Positions 52,001 through 62,170 of a DNA stretch of 64,000 bases are shown here, in pieces. A program made the position numbers and the translations under genes. Source of the stretch: Chrysoperla carnea (taxonomy: Eukaryota; Arthropoda; Insecta; Neuroptera; Chrysopidae); NCBI RefSeq assembly GCF_905475395.1, contig NC_058341.1:66533501-66597500 (forward strand). The letters are read 5' to 3'. The notes below the pieces were generated by a model. The model saw only the letters and a list, made by a program, of their open reading frames with translations. It did no database searches and was not told the DNA's origin. How positions within the stretch are numbered: the stretch's first letter is position 1; each line of letters begins with the position of its first letter.

Positions 52001-55000
52001 TGGATATTTTTCAATTTATTTGGAAAGAACACATCTTTCCTGCTGAATGGCAAAAAGCAGTTATAATCCCAATAATCAAACCAGCAAAAAGTAAATTCGA
52101 AATCAGTAGCTACCGTCCAATCTCATTAACGAGTTGTCTGTGCAAAGTATTAGAAAGAATCATTGACTCTCGATTAAAATGGATAATTGACAAACAGAGC
52201 ATTATACACGATGCACAATCAGGTTTCAGATCAAATCGATCAACAATTGACAATCTAATAAGATTAGAAACAGAAATTTGCACGGCGTTCCAAACTAACG
52301 AATCAGTTATAACCATCTTTTTCGATATAAATAAGGCCTTTGATATGACTTGGCGTTTCAAAAGTCTGATGGAATTGGCTACTAATGGAATAAAAGGCAA
52401 TATAATGTTCTTTTTGTCAAATTTTCTAACAAATCGCAAAATATCCACCAGAATTAATGATTACACATCGCCTTTTCTAACACAAGAAAATGGTCTTCCC
52501 CAGGGTACCATCCTAAGTCCAACACTCTTTTCATTATCCATTAATAATATCATCAGTAAATTTCCCAAACCAGTAAAATGCTACCTTTATGCGGATGACT
52601 TAGCAATTTCAATACGCACAAATTGCTTGAAATTTGGAAAAAATATCTTAAAGCGAACACTGCAACAGTTACAAAATTGGACACACGAAAATGGACTCAA
52701 ATTTTCAGCAGATAAAACAAAATCAATAATTTTTACGCAAAAAAGAAAAATCCCAACTATGGAACTCGAAATTTATAACCAACCACTAAATTTTGTCAAA
52801 ACCCATAAATTTCTTGGCCTGGTTTTTGACCATCGACTAACTTGGTTACCACACATTAAGTACCTTAAAGCTGCTTGTATTAAAACAATAAACATACTTA
52901 GAGCAGTCAATAATAAAAATAGCGGAGCTAATAGAACGAATCTAATTATGATTTATCGAAGCTTGATACGATCGAAACTGGACTACGCAAGTATTGTCTA
53001 CTCCTCCGCAAAGAACAATACCTTACAAATCTTGGACACCATCCATAACACGGGACTTCGGATAGCTACAGGAGCTCATAGAACATGTCCTATAACATCT
53101 CTATTGGTTGAAGTCAATGAGCAGTCACTTCAAGACAGAAGACAATTCTTGCTGTTAAAATACTTTCTAAAAACAAATGGAATCGAAAATCATCCAATCA
53201 AAAAATTGTTTAATGAAACTCAAATGAGCACATTCACAATAAAAACAAATTGCCCCAAGCCTTACCCTGCTAGAACCAAAATTGCATTAGCACAAGAAAA
53301 AATCAAAATTTACCCAAATTTCGATAAAGAAATACATCTAACACCAAGATGGCAATATAAAAAAATAAATATAAAGACAGATTTAACTGAGCTTAACAAA
53401 AAAATAACTCCTCCGCAGATATATAAACAAATGTTTCAACAAATATCCCATGAATTACAAGATCATATTCAAATTTTTACGGACGGCTCAAAAACCGATA
53501 GCTCTGTGGGGTGCGCATTCAAAATGGGAGCAACAGAGAAATTATATAAACTTCCAAATATATGCAGCATCTATACTGCAGAACAAGTGGCCATTTTGAA
53601 AGCCTTGCATCATATTCGAGACCTACCATCAAACAAATTTTTAATTTGCTCCGACTCACAGAGTGTAATTAAAAGCCTCAACACCAACACCAACAACGAA
53701 ATCCAAGAATACACTAAAACATTAACACGCAAATTGATTGATACTGGGCATAATATCTGTTTCTTATGGATCCCAGGTCACATAGGCATATTACAAAACG
53801 AATTAGTCGATAAATTAGCAAATAAAGCCCGTATTGATGGAGAACCTATACATAGAGCTGCGACCATAGATAACATAAATAATGTCAAAGATATACTTCG
53901 AGCAAAATGGCAAAACAAATGGCAGCGTAGTACAGATAAACTGAAACCAATAAAATCAACAATTACCGAATGGCATACATCAACTAGAGCATCAAGAAGA
54001 GAAGAAGTGGTTCTGGCTAGATTACGAACAGGCCACACAAATCTCACACACAACTACCTTCTTAAGAAACAAGAACCTCCCATATGTGACAAGTGTAAAA
54101 TTAAACTTACTGTAAAACATATTCTAAGTGAGTGTACTAAAACAAAAGTAAAATTTAAGTGCTATGGTGAAACAAACCTAAATATAAACCATTTACTCAG
54201 AGATAACGAGAATACGACACAACTACTCTTTAAAGTTCTGAAAGACCTTAATCTTTACAATTTAATTTAACAAACCATTTACACCCTGTACAACTTACAA
54301 TGAATACTTCAGACACTCGTGTTGATAGCCTTAGCAGCTAAACACAAAAAAAAAAAAAAAAAAAGTTATTCTGAGTTTATAAGACTTTTTCTAACTTTTT
54401 AAAAAAAAAGTAAAAATTTAAGAACTGTTATTCGAACTAATTTTCAGTTTTGAAAGAGAAATTTTTTCCACAAGGGAAGGACTTTTGTGGACCTCTTCCG
54501 AGTTATTCGAGTTATAATCTGAATAACTGAAAAAACAAATACAATGTTACTTATTACGATTACTTCCATATTAATTAAAAATCTTAAACAGCAAAAATGT
54601 GTGATATGTTGGGCTCGAAACTTTTTATTTTGATTAATCAGAAAAAACTCACCCTTTGCTCATGTTGCAAAATTAAGAACGTCTTGGCATTTTTATCAAA
54701 AGTCTCAATGAGCACGACGATCCAAATGCAAACGTTTTTGAGTTATGGCGTTTAAATTAGAATAATAAGCATTCGTTGTGTACGAAGTCATGGTAAGGAC
54801 AATAAAATCGATGCCAGCGCTTCCGGTGAAAAAGGAGGCTGTTATGACTAATTTTCAATTTTTTACATGTTAATGTTGTAGAAAATGTCAAATTAAAATT
54901 ATTGAAAATCATTAATTAAATAAACTTAATGCATTAAAAATTGTGAAAATAAGAAATCAAATTGCACAAATATTATTTTCAAATGTTAATTATCATAATT

Positions 55001-58000
55001 ATTTATTTAAATTTGTTGAGACAATAATATTAAATTTTCAATGTAAGTCATAAATGCAATCCATACAATTATATATGCATCCATACAATTCTATAATTAA
55101 AGTAGTGTATCGTTACCATGGAAACGCCTCCAATAAAACTCACACTCGGTGCGAATATGCGTTTTTGAAAAATATTTCTTTGTGATGTACTTAGTGTGAG
55201 TTTGTGTATTTTCACACTTCAACACGAAAAAGAATTTTTTGTAAAACACATATACCTTTACATAGTAGTTATAGTAAAACCTCGTTTATCCTATCTTCGA
55301 TTAACCGAGCCTCCACGTTATTCGAGCCAACGGACTAATCCGAATACTCCGTATTAACTGAAGTATATTCTCAGATAATACGGAAAAACTCGGGTAAAAC
55401 GGGCGAACTCGCTTAGCCTATGCTGTACGCGCAGTATTTTGCGATTGTTACGTCAAATTAAATTTTGTATTTCTTTCCATGTCCTCCGAATTTTAGCTTG
55501 TCCGAGATACACGCTCAGCACATTATCTATTTAAATGGCATTCAAACGCCCATGAGACTTTTGATCAGATGCCAAGGTCAACAAAATCTCACAATATGAG
55601 CAACCAATCCCCAAAAAGTCCTTGTCCGGAGTTCTTTACGTACACATGCAGGATATGACGACCGGAAAAACCAAAGTGTGAGGTTTTTAGCTTATATAAA
55701 AACTTATTCAAAACATTTATACAAATTCTATCAATTCACCGTCAAATATTTGCAGCGGCTGCATATTTGATCCTTTATATATCTGTCTATCATTACCACA
55801 TACTCCTGTTTCCTCACATTCAACAATTGATCCGGATTCCTCAACCCAGAATCCTATGTATATACTATTCATAGGTTCAAAATAAAAGGGTTACCTGGAA
55901 AGTTTTTGAAAATGGATGATTTTAAGGAAAACGGTTTTTAAGCTATATCTCCATAACCGTGCACTTTAGGCCAAAAATGGTAATAGCTTTTATTGTAGGT
56001 AATTAAATTATCTACCTTTTTTTGTAAATATGACTTATACGACTATGACGAGTTACTTTTTGACTATTTGACCGATATCTCTTCTAATATTTGTTTAAAC
56101 AAGTAAATGATAATATCTTAACTTTTAAATCTACAAATTTCCTCAAACTTTTACTTTAAACTTTTCTTTCTAAAATTAATATTTATGAAGTTATAACTCG
56201 ATTAATGTTGCAAACACCGAGTGCAAGATTAATACAAAGGAAGTATACATAGCGTAATGATAAAAATTCAATAAACATATGAAAAATGTTAGCCTTAGTA
56301 ACATAATTATCATTAAATAATTTGCCTTCTTACCTGCAAAAGCAGTGAACACCCCTTGAAATTTTATGAATAAAAAAATAAAATAGGAAATTTAATTATC
56401 TACAAAGAAGGTTATTACTATTTTGGCTTTTTAATAATGCAACATTAAACGCGTTATAACGTCATAAACATTAATTTTAGAAAAAAAAGTTTAAAGTAAA
56501 AGTTTTAGAAAATTTATAGATTTAAAAGTTATTGTCATTTTCTTTTTTAAACAAATATTAGAAGACATATCAATCAAATAGTCAAAAAGTAAATCGTCAT
56601 AGTCGTATAAGTTATAAACGGTTAGCGATACAAAAAAAAAATTCTTTTACAAAAACGTAGGTAATTTAATTATCTACAATAAAGGTTTACCATTTTTAGC
56701 CTAAAGTACGCGGTTATGAAGATATAGCCTAAAACGGTTTTCCTTAAAATGGAGGCACTCCCGCCTATTTTTGTAAGGATTTTGTGCATTTATATTCAGT
56801 ACGTGATACTGAACCTAAGAAATAAATTCTCTGTAGTCTGAGATATAAAACTAAAAACCATTTTTACAGTTTATTATCTACTTATTTCTAACCCTGGTGG
56901 AAAAAATATTTGAAAAAATAATAAGTCTTAATAAGTGTTAGGAAACTCTGAAAAAGTCTCAGAAACTTTAAAAAAATATTAAGAACTCTGAATAACTCTG
57001 AATTAGACTAGTCCGAAAACGTTGAGAAGTTCAAAGTTCTTAAAACTTTTTCAGAATTTCTTATTCTTTCTTCAAATATTTTTTACATCAGAGAAATGAT
57101 GGAAAAATAATCAAATTATTGCTATAAACATACCCAAAAGTAAATTTGTTAATAAAAATGGTCCAAAATAATTCACTTGCATTAGAATTCTTAAACCATC
57201 TTCCGTCCTTCTATTTCCTAATCCACCAGCTCCAGCATTGTTTATTAAAATATCCAATCGACTTTCATTTTCATGAACTAATTCACTAAATTTTCTTACA
57301 GATGTTAATGATTCAAAATCTATTGGATAAATAACAATATTTGTATTTCCAGTTTTTGAAATAATTTCTTGTTTGGTTTCTTCAGCTGATTTTAAGTTTC
57401 TACATCCAAGAATGACTCTTGCTCCTCTAGCTGCCATATCAATCGCTGTCTCTTTTCCAATGCCTGTAGGAAAATAAATATTTACAATGTCTTGAATTAA
57501 ACAAAATTTTTAGATGAAAAATTGCTCGGAAATACAAAATTAAACAACTAGTGCGTAAATTTATCAATTGCACACGAGAGTCGACTAGAATAACAAATGA
57601 CATGAGTACTTTTACCACTCAAATGTGTAATAGACAATTCAGACAATAAAGCAGGCGCTAGATAGAGTTGAGTGAACAAAAAATGAGGACGGCATATTGT
57701 CAGTTGATTCTTGTTAAGAAAAGTTCATAGATTAATATTCCGGATGATGCCAGAAACCCTATTTGCCCGCAACTTTTGTATACACCCCCCCCTCCCACAG
57801 AAACAGTCAAATTCAATTTCTTGTATAATTTTATGTCAAAAGACTCCTTGTAATTAAAAAAAATTCCAGATTTTTTCTTAAATTCACCGTTTTTGAGTTA
57901 TTAATAGCTATGTATAATGTTTGGAAAAATTCCAGAAAGGTTATTTTCAAAGCTGAAAATTTATGCAAAAAAAATTAAATTTTTTGGCTTATTAAAATCC

Positions 58001-60018
58001 TTAAATTAAGTATGTTTGAACATTTATTATAAATTACTTTTTGTTTTTGTTTACTTTTTTAATATGATACATACAGGCGTAAACTAAATATTGACAAATA
58101 TCTTGTCTAGAAATCTTAATTAAAGAAAATTGAAAAAAATACACTCGAACCAGGACTCGAACCTGGACTTCTTGGATTCATGTCAAGCGCCCTACCAATT
58201 AGGCTATTCGAGTTCTAGACACTAGAACTCTAGAGTGCAATTTTTTTTTCAACTCATTGAATTCTTTACTTTGAGACCATGATGTAAATAAATATCGTGT
58301 GCATGATTAAAAGTAAACAAAAAAAAAAGGAATAATAATCAAATAAGTGGATAAACAAAGTAAAAAATTCAATGAGTTGAAAAAATTGCACTCTGTGTCT
58401 AGAAACGAATAGCCTAATTGGTAGGGCGCTTGACAATAATAATAATGGGGGTTTAACCTCCGTTTTTGTGACGCATGCCTTATCGCAGAAGCCACCCACA
58501 TCATTATTGTTAATCTTTATTTATTCCATTACAAACATATTTTACAATTACATTTTTGATGTGGGTGGAGTCGGTTACTTCGTGCTAATCCAAGCGACGA
58601 CAATGTGATCAATTCTGCACTCCCATTAATTATAAATTGTTCACACCGCCGCAGCCTGGATTCGAACCCGCAACCTAAGTCTAAATAGTCCAACGTTCAA
58701 AGATTAGCGCCTTAGACCGCTCGGCCATTTAGGCTCAACATAGGGCGCTTGACATGAATGCAAGAAGTCCAGGTTCGAGTCCTGGTTCGAGTGTATTTTT
58801 TTCAATTTTCTTTAATTTATTATAAAGTTCTGAAGAGTAATTGTAGATTGTTTGATTCTAAAGCCTCAATTTTTAATTGTTCAAAATTGTTTAATTCTTA
58901 AGAGTGTTATAGGAAAATTTTTATAGCTAATATATTTGAGTTGAGAACAAAAACGTAGACAATTTCGCTGCAATTAATAACTTTTTAACAATTAAAAATT
59001 GAGGCTTTAGAATCATGCGATCTGTAAATACTCTTTAGAACGTTATAAAAGATGTTAAAAGATGAATGTAAGTTTTTGAAAAGCTCAAAAATTTAATTTA
59101 TTTGAAAAAAATCACAAGGAGCCTTTTTGACGCAAAATTGTAAGAGTTCGTAAATGAGCAACATAGGTCAATTGGGTCTTGGGTGCGTAGGACTTATCTT
59201 GTGTTAGAGATAGAACAAGAGTTTAAATGTAAAAAATGGTCCTTATAATAAAATAAACAACTTTTGTTTGAAACAATTTTTGTAATCATTACTGTTTATC
59301 CACGAGGTCGCAAATTTGGTACAAATTTTATAGTATGTATTCTATGGAAATATCATTTATGAATGTGTGCCTATCTAAGAGTGGATATCTTTCTTTACTT
59401 ACGTGACGTCAAAAAACGCTGCATCATCAACCCTGTCTATTCAGGGTATTTCCACAATTAACTCAGTCAATTGTTTGTTTTCACTTGTTTTATTTTATAA
59501 TTTAGAGGTGTTAGATGGGTGCCTATTTCTGTTATGGGCTCTCAAACCATAAGCTTTTCTGAACAAGAATATCAATTGACAATATGTGGTCCTCATATTT
59601 TGCACACTCAACTCTATCTAGTTCATGCTCTAAAAAGAACTGACGATAAATTTCGATTTTTTCCCCAATTTCATAGATAAATTTTTTATTATATAAATAA
59701 GTATTTCGAATACCATTTAGCCATCATTAGTATGAGTTAGCTAATCATAATTACTCTTATAAATAGTGTTTGTTAATTTAAGCTTACCACTTAGGTACTG
59801 CATGCGAAAAATTTGGGGTACGTTACTATTATAAAAAGATGCAGACAGTTCTTACTATTTTAAATGCGCAAAAATTTACCTGAATTGGCACCGGTAACAA
59901 GAACAGTTTTTCCATTTAGCTTTGCTTTGCTTGTGCATCGTCCTTTGGTCACTATTACGTATATTTTTAGAACAAATACAAGAATAATTGATCCATATAA
60001 AATTACGGATATGCCCAT
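48811..60018 (-). CDS. Short-chain dehydrogenase/reductase, retinol dehydrogenase 11/12-like (4 exons)
   Basis: Joining exons 59880-60018, 57134-57463, 49079-49368 and 48811-49005 gives an unbroken 317-residue protein, the usual RDH11/12 length. Residues 4-23 form a hydrophobic N-terminal anchor. The NAD(P)-binding motif TGANSGIG is at 42-49 (split by intron 1), NNAG at 121-124, VNVSS at 168-172 and the catalytic YGNSK at 195-199. HPGAVRTPI and PEEGAQT follow as in the family. Such enzymes reduce or oxidise retinoids and lipid aldehydes at the ER membrane; the substrate here is unknown. Splice sites are GT/AG; the donor of intron 3 (GTTTGG) is weak. Introns 1 and 2 (2.4 and 7.8 kb) are filled with transposons, while intron 3 is 73 bp. 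Polyadenylation signals (AATAAA) lie at about 48701-48706 and 48713-48718. Confidence 0.93.
49079..49368 (-). CDS. Dehydrogenase exon 3
   Basis: Acceptor TTTTTTGACAG before 49368; encodes DLLKKSAPSRIVNVSS, the YGNSK active site and the HPGAVRTPI segment, then an aromatic stretch (MFFMWFYYWWLF) likely to touch the membrane. Ends on a codon boundary at a GTTTGG donor. Confidence 0.9.
49774..50250 (-). repeat. DR1 dispersed repeat, copy 7 (in SDR intron 2)
   Basis: Minus-oriented: TATACCATGTATATGAAATA at the left, GTCCGTAGGACCCTTCTTG near 50050, GTTTATTTTCACTTG at the right. The tetranucleotide run is degenerate (GTTTGTCTGTCTG). About 70 bp near the right end is missing. Confidence 0.8.
50525..54360 (+). 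mobile_element. Non-LTR retrotransposon (LINE) with RNase H
   Basis: Flanked by AAAAGTTATTCT at 50513-50524 and 54361-54372 (the A residues overlap the tail), with a poly-A tail from 54346. One complete ORF (50590-54270) encodes endonuclease, reverse transcriptase and RNase H. Only 65 bp precede that ORF; they form an open frame ending LYRHYRRRR then stop, which could be the last codons of a lost ORF1. So either 5'-truncated or ORF1-less. It lies in SDR intron 2 on the opposite strand to the host gene. Confidence 0.9.
50590..54270 (+). CDS. LINE ORF2: endonuclease, reverse transcriptase, RNase H
   Basis: 1226 residues, no lesions, ATG at 50590 (MALIQWNCNGFF). Residues 1-220 are an exonuclease/endonuclease/phosphatase-type endonuclease with WNCNG, IQETHL near 34, GDFNAHN near 130 and SDHYP near 206. 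Reverse transcriptase spans about 470-740 with YRPISLTS, GLPQGTILSP and a YADD box near 667. RNase H follows with FTDGSK near 962, SDSQS near 1020 and a HIGILQNELVD segment near 1063. A C-terminal CDKCKIKLTVKHILSEC motif near 1165 is a CCHC-like module. An RNase H after the RT suits the I/LOA/R1-related part of the LINE tree; the exact clade needs a phylogeny. Confidence 0.93.
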   Translation: MALIQWNCNGFFKHIEEIQILIQTLDPVIICIQETHLKPEQIVYLKNYKIYRSDFIDGRKASGGVLTAIKAGYFSEEVTIDSDLQTIITKIKLDNNRTWFICNLYIPKNFQKESLEALIDNLPTPHIILGDFNAHNQMWGSNYTDTKGRIVEQLYLKYNDVILLNNEQSTHLSLSYGTQSAIDLSFCSRDIVADLSWDVYYDLCGSDHYPIIIDLNLSQKTYKRPKRWVTEKADWIKFQELTHIKSFFSLATSNINDVIIHFNCIILNAASACVPQTSGVIKTSCAPWWCKDIKTAIQDRKKALKKYNKSQKLEDFIHFKKMRAKARNLIRTKKKESWTDFIKSINTNTPLQKVWDSIKKLNRKQTTPINQIIDNNILIQNPIEIAHCFNKYYADTCSTNNYDPDFIHIKKQQENNFTIPNSHNKEEYNCDISYEELEEAISKQKNSTPGPDNIHPEFIKNMHETAKKYLLDIFQFIWKEHIFPAEWQKAVIIPIIKPAKSKFEISSYRPISLTSCLCKVLERIIDSRLKWIIDKQSIIHDAQSGFRSNRSTIDNLIRLETEICTAFQTNESVITIFFDINKAFDMTWRFKSLMELATNGIKGNIMFFLSNFLTNRKISTRINDYTSPFLTQENGLPQGTILSPTLFSLSINNIISKFPKPVKCYLYADDLAISIRTNCLKFGKNILKRTLQQLQNWTHENGLKFSADKTKSIIFTQKRKIPTMELEIYNQPLNFVKTHKFLGLVFDHRLTWLPHIKYLKAACIKTINILRAVNNKNSGANRTNLIMIYRSLIRSKLDYASIVYSSAKNNTLQILDTIHNTGLRIATGAHRTCPITSLLVEVNEQSLQDRRQFLLLKYFLKTNGIENHPIKKLFNETQMSTFTIKTNCPKPYPARTKIALAQEKIKIYPNFDKEIHLTPRWQYKKINIKTDLTELNKKITPPQIYKQMFQQISHELQDHIQIFTDGSKTDSSVGCAFKMGATEKLYKLPNICSIYTAEQVAILKALHHIRDLPSNKFLICSDSQSVIKSLNTNTNNEIQEYTKTLTRKLIDTGHNICFLWIPGHIGILQNELVDKLANKARIDGEPIHRAATIDNINNVKDILRAKWQNKWQRSTDKLKPIKSTITEWHTSTRASRREEVVLARLRTGHTNLTHNYLLKKQEPPICDKCKIKLTVKHILSECTKTKVKFKCYGETNLNINHLLRDNENTTQLLFKVLKDLNLYNLI
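54760..55135 (+). repeat. Dispersed repeat with X-box-like palindrome, copy 2
   Basis: Inverted relative of 26505-26880. Holds CATGGTAAGGACAATAAAAT near 54788, ATCGATGCCAGCGCTTCC near 54807 and CGTTACCATGGAAACG near 55113. Confidence 0.65.
55268..55420. repeat. Decayed pogo/Tigger-like terminus
   Basis: AGTAAAACCTCGTTTATCCT and CGATTAACCGAG with ATTCGAGC resemble the start of Tigger-type elements. No matching right end or transposase was found. Confidence 0.35.
55905..56760. mobile_element. Inverted-repeat element with arms of about 210 bp
   Basis: Left arm: TTTTAAGGAAAACGGTTTTT, AGCTATATCTCCATAACCG, GTAGGTAATTAAATTATCTA, GACTATGACGAGTTACTTTT. The right arm gives each in reverse between 56540 and 56750. 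The inner parts (about 56150 and 56500) also pair. In SDR intron 2. Non-coding. Confidence 0.75.
56892..57092. mobile_element. MITE (CCCTGGTGGAAAAAATA family), copy 2
   Basis: CCCTGGTGGAAAAAATATTT at the left; CAAATATTTTTTACATCAG at the right. Similar inside to 20021-20183. It ends about 40 bp from SDR exon 2. Confidence 0.7.
57134..57463 (-). CDS. Dehydrogenase exon 2
   Basis: Acceptor TTTTCCTACAG at 57464 and following; donor GTATGT at 57133. 110 codons cover the rest of the Rossmann nucleotide site (GARVILGCRN, IDFESLTSVR, LDILINNAG) to FLLTNLLL. Phase 1 at both ends. Confidence 0.92.
57464..58117. other. SDR intron 1, part without recognised element
   Basis: AT-rich, with a C run near 57784-57794. 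No frame or repeat boundary recognised. Confidence 0.4.
58142..58213 (-). tRNA. tRNA-like gene or pseudogene (72 nt)
   Basis: A clover-leaf can be drawn: acceptor ACTCGAA/TTCGAGT, D-arm GCCT...GGGC, anticodon arm CTTGA/CCAAG with loop CATGAAT, T-arm CCAGG TTCGAGT CCTGG. The A-C pair closing the anticodon loop and the A instead of U at position 33 are unusual. Formally the anticodon would be UGA, but the short variable loop does not suit a serine tRNA. I favour a tRNA-derived repeat or pseudogene. Confidence 0.45.
58436..58741 (-). mobile_element. tRNA-derived SINE, copy 2
   Basis: Minus-oriented copy of the SINE at 29248-29552: A box TGGCCGAGCGG and B box GGTTCGAATCC, body CCGACTCCACCCACATCA, tail of ATT repeats. 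The 13-bp target duplication AGGGCGCTTGACA flanks it (58423-58435 and 58742-58754). It landed in the anticodon arm of the right-hand tRNA-like unit. Confidence 0.93.
58816..59144. other. SDR intron 1, short inverted repeat
   Basis: ATTCTAAAGCCTCAATTTTT near 58856 is answered in reverse by AAAAATTGAGGCTTTAGAAT near 58993. No gene. Confidence 0.5.
59145..59488 (-). repeat. DR1 dispersed repeat, copy 8 (truncated)
   Basis: Lacks the hairpin half; begins at GAGTTCGTAAATGAGCAACA and runs to CAATTGTTTGTTTTCACTTG. In SDR intron 1. Confidence 0.78.
59880..60018 (-). CDS. Dehydrogenase exon 1
   Basis: ATG at 60018 (MGISVILYGSIILVF), a hydrophobic anchor, and then KTVLVTGANS. It ends TTCAG|GTAAAT, leaving one base of the Gly-47 codon. 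Confidence 0.9.
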
Positions 60019-60282
60019 AATTTAAAATAATGATTATTTAAATGTCTCACCATTAAGTTTTATGAAAATAATTTTAATAATTATCTGTTTGAAAAAGCCA
60101 TTATTTTGATAATACTATACTTATGGTAAATTTACAGTGGGTAGGGATATTATTATGACTGTCACATTTTCATTGTATAAATTAAAATAAATTGATAAGA
60201 TATTTCAATAATAGTTATTATTTTTAAATTTTAATAATATCAATAATAAATATTTATAATTATTATTGCCAATAATTAACCC

Positions 60283-61655
60283 GATCATCTTAGTCAAAAT
60301 AAGTCATCAACCTCGGAATCGAACGGAATAATTTGAATTTTTGTACAAACCTTTATTTTGATAGTGCAAATGTTGTCTCAAAAGTCACATATGATCATAC
60401 GTGCGCGTCCTTAGATATTCAAGGTCAAATGTCGGAAAAATCAGTTTTTTGTGAGATATACACAAAATGTGGTTCTTTTGCCTTCCATCGTATTAACATT
60501 TATCATAAAAATTGTAGAGAAAAAAATTTTCTACAAATTTTGCCTCATACTTTTTTCTGTATGTTAAACCGTTTGAAATAGAGGGCGCAAAAGGTGTTGC
60601 GCTCAGCCTAAAGTACTTCAGTGCTGGGTCACTACCGCATAATAGACTGGGATTCACGATTGACCTTGTTTATTATACAGTTTTTTTCACTTAATTATCG
60701 ATTAAATACTACTTAAATAATTTTTTAATACCGTACATTTATAAATATTAACCCTGCTCTAATGTCTATTTCAAAAACGTTCCAACGTATAAAAAAAACT
60801 TTCAGGCAAACATTATCTCAGCGATACGTACCCTAGTGCAGGGTCATTATATAAATATAAGGAATTAAATAATTATTTAAGTAATATTTAATGAATTATT
60901 AAGGAAAAAACGCATAATAGACTTTGATTCACGATTAACCCTGTCTCTAATGCGATTTTTTTCACTTAATTAACGATTAAATACTATTATTATTTATCGC
61001 TATACGTATCGCTGAGATAATCTTTGTCTGAAAGCTTTTTTTATACGTTGGACCGTTTTCGAAATAGAGTGTGCAGAAGATATAGAGCGCTGACTTAGAT
61101 TATAGTAGAGTATTTTCAAAGAGCGCTGAAGTATACGTACCTTAGTGCAGGGTCAATATTTATAAATATATGGTATTAAAAAATTATTTAAGAAGTATTT
61201 AATCGATAATTAAGGTGAAAAAGTACAATAGATAGGGTCAATAGTGAATCCCAGTCTATTATGCGGTTTTTTCCATAATTATTCATTAAATATTTGCTTA
61301 AATAAGTATTTAATACCTTAAATTTATAAAAAATGACTAAATACTGAAGTGCGTTAAGCTGAGTGCAACACCTTCTGCGCCCTTTATTTCAAAAACGGTT
61401 CAACGTACAAAAAAAAGTTTAGAACAAAATTTGTAGAAAATTTTAACTTCTACAACTTTTATAATAAATGTTAATACGATTGAAGGCAAAATAAACGAAA
61501 TATTCACAAAAAACTGATTTTCGAGACCTTTAATCATGAATACATATGTGACCATATGTGACTTTTGAAACAACATAATTGTACTATCAAAATAAAGGTT
61601 TGGACAAAAATTCAGCTTATTCCGTTTTTTCCGATTCCGAGGTGCAACCCTAAGA
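60283..61655. mobile_element. Long inverted-repeat element, copy 2 (1.37 kb)
   Basis: Starts ATCATCTTAGTC and CAACCTCGGAATCG; ends CGATTCCGAGGT-like sequence and CCTAAGATGAT. The arms (about 300 bp each) share ACAAACCTTTATTTTGATAG, GTCAAATGTCG and TTGAAATAGAGGGCGC. The middle is made of repeated blocks such as GACTGGGATTCACGATTGAC and TATCTCAGCGATACGTA in both orientations. Related to 46687-48425. Only short frames, no domain. Confidence 0.75.
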
Positions 61656-61812
61656 TGATTGGAGTAAATGCCTTTACATTATGGTTTAAATGCAATTGCG
61701 CATACTATTTTACAGAACGCAATGACAAACAAAAATTTAAAAACCATATCATTTTTATTGAGAAAAATAAAAATTAATCTTTGCATAAAATAATTAATCT
61801 CTTAAGATATTT

Positions 61813-61911
61813 TTATACCATGTATATATGAAATGTATCAAGGTATACTAAGTTTAGTCCCAAGTTTGTAACAATCAAAAATATTGATGTTACGAACAAA
61901 ATTCTGGTATA
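61813..61911 (-). repeat. DR1 copy 9, left fragment
   Basis: Hairpin end TATACCATGTATATATGAAA through AATATTGATGTTACG; cut at 61912 by a MITE. The other half of a similarly oriented copy resumes at 62494. Confidence 0.7.
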
Positions 61912-62170
61912 GCCCTTGTGGAAATAAATATGTTCTGGAACTCAGAATACTTAGTTTGACAATCAGAAAAAGAATATGTGAAGTAAAACTACCTCTAAAA
62001 AGTCTGAAAATATCAAATAAATTATCATTTAATAACAGAAAATGCTAATAGATTGAGACTTTTTCGGAAGAAATATTCTGAGTACTCTTAGAAGACTTTC
62101 AGAATTAATCAGATAATTAATGAAAATTTAGTTAGATAAATAAAGTAAGAGTAAAACTTTTTCTGAGTTT
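61912..62170. mobile_element. MITE (CCCTTGTGGAAATAAAT family), right end unclear
   Basis: Starts CCCTTGTGGAAATAAATATG after a G; interior GAATATGTGAAGTAAAACTA and GATTGAGACTTTTTCGGAAG match the copies at 15488 and 37191. No clear right terminus. Confidence 0.6.

Larger units (their letters stand above)
49543..54474. mobile_element. MITE (CCCTTGTGGAAAAAATTTC family) split by DR1 and the LINE
   Basis: The left end CCTTGTGAAAAAAATTTCTC with AAATAAGTCCGAATAACAAT matches in reverse the right end (ATTTTTTCCACAAGGG, with GTTATTCGAACTAATTTTCA before it) at 54474. Between them sit DR1 copy 7 and the 3.8-kb LINE. The MITE was first, both others later. Confidence 0.7.
58118..58815. repeat. Palindrome of two tRNA-like units, split by a SINE
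   Basis: Left arm 58118-58265, right arm 58362-58435 continuing at 58755-58815. Both carry the tRNA-like sequence, TCAACTCATTGAATT and its complement, and AATTGAAAAAAATACACTCG or its complement. The loop is about 58266-58361. Removing the SINE and one 13-bp duplication gives a clean inverted pair. Confidence 0.8.
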
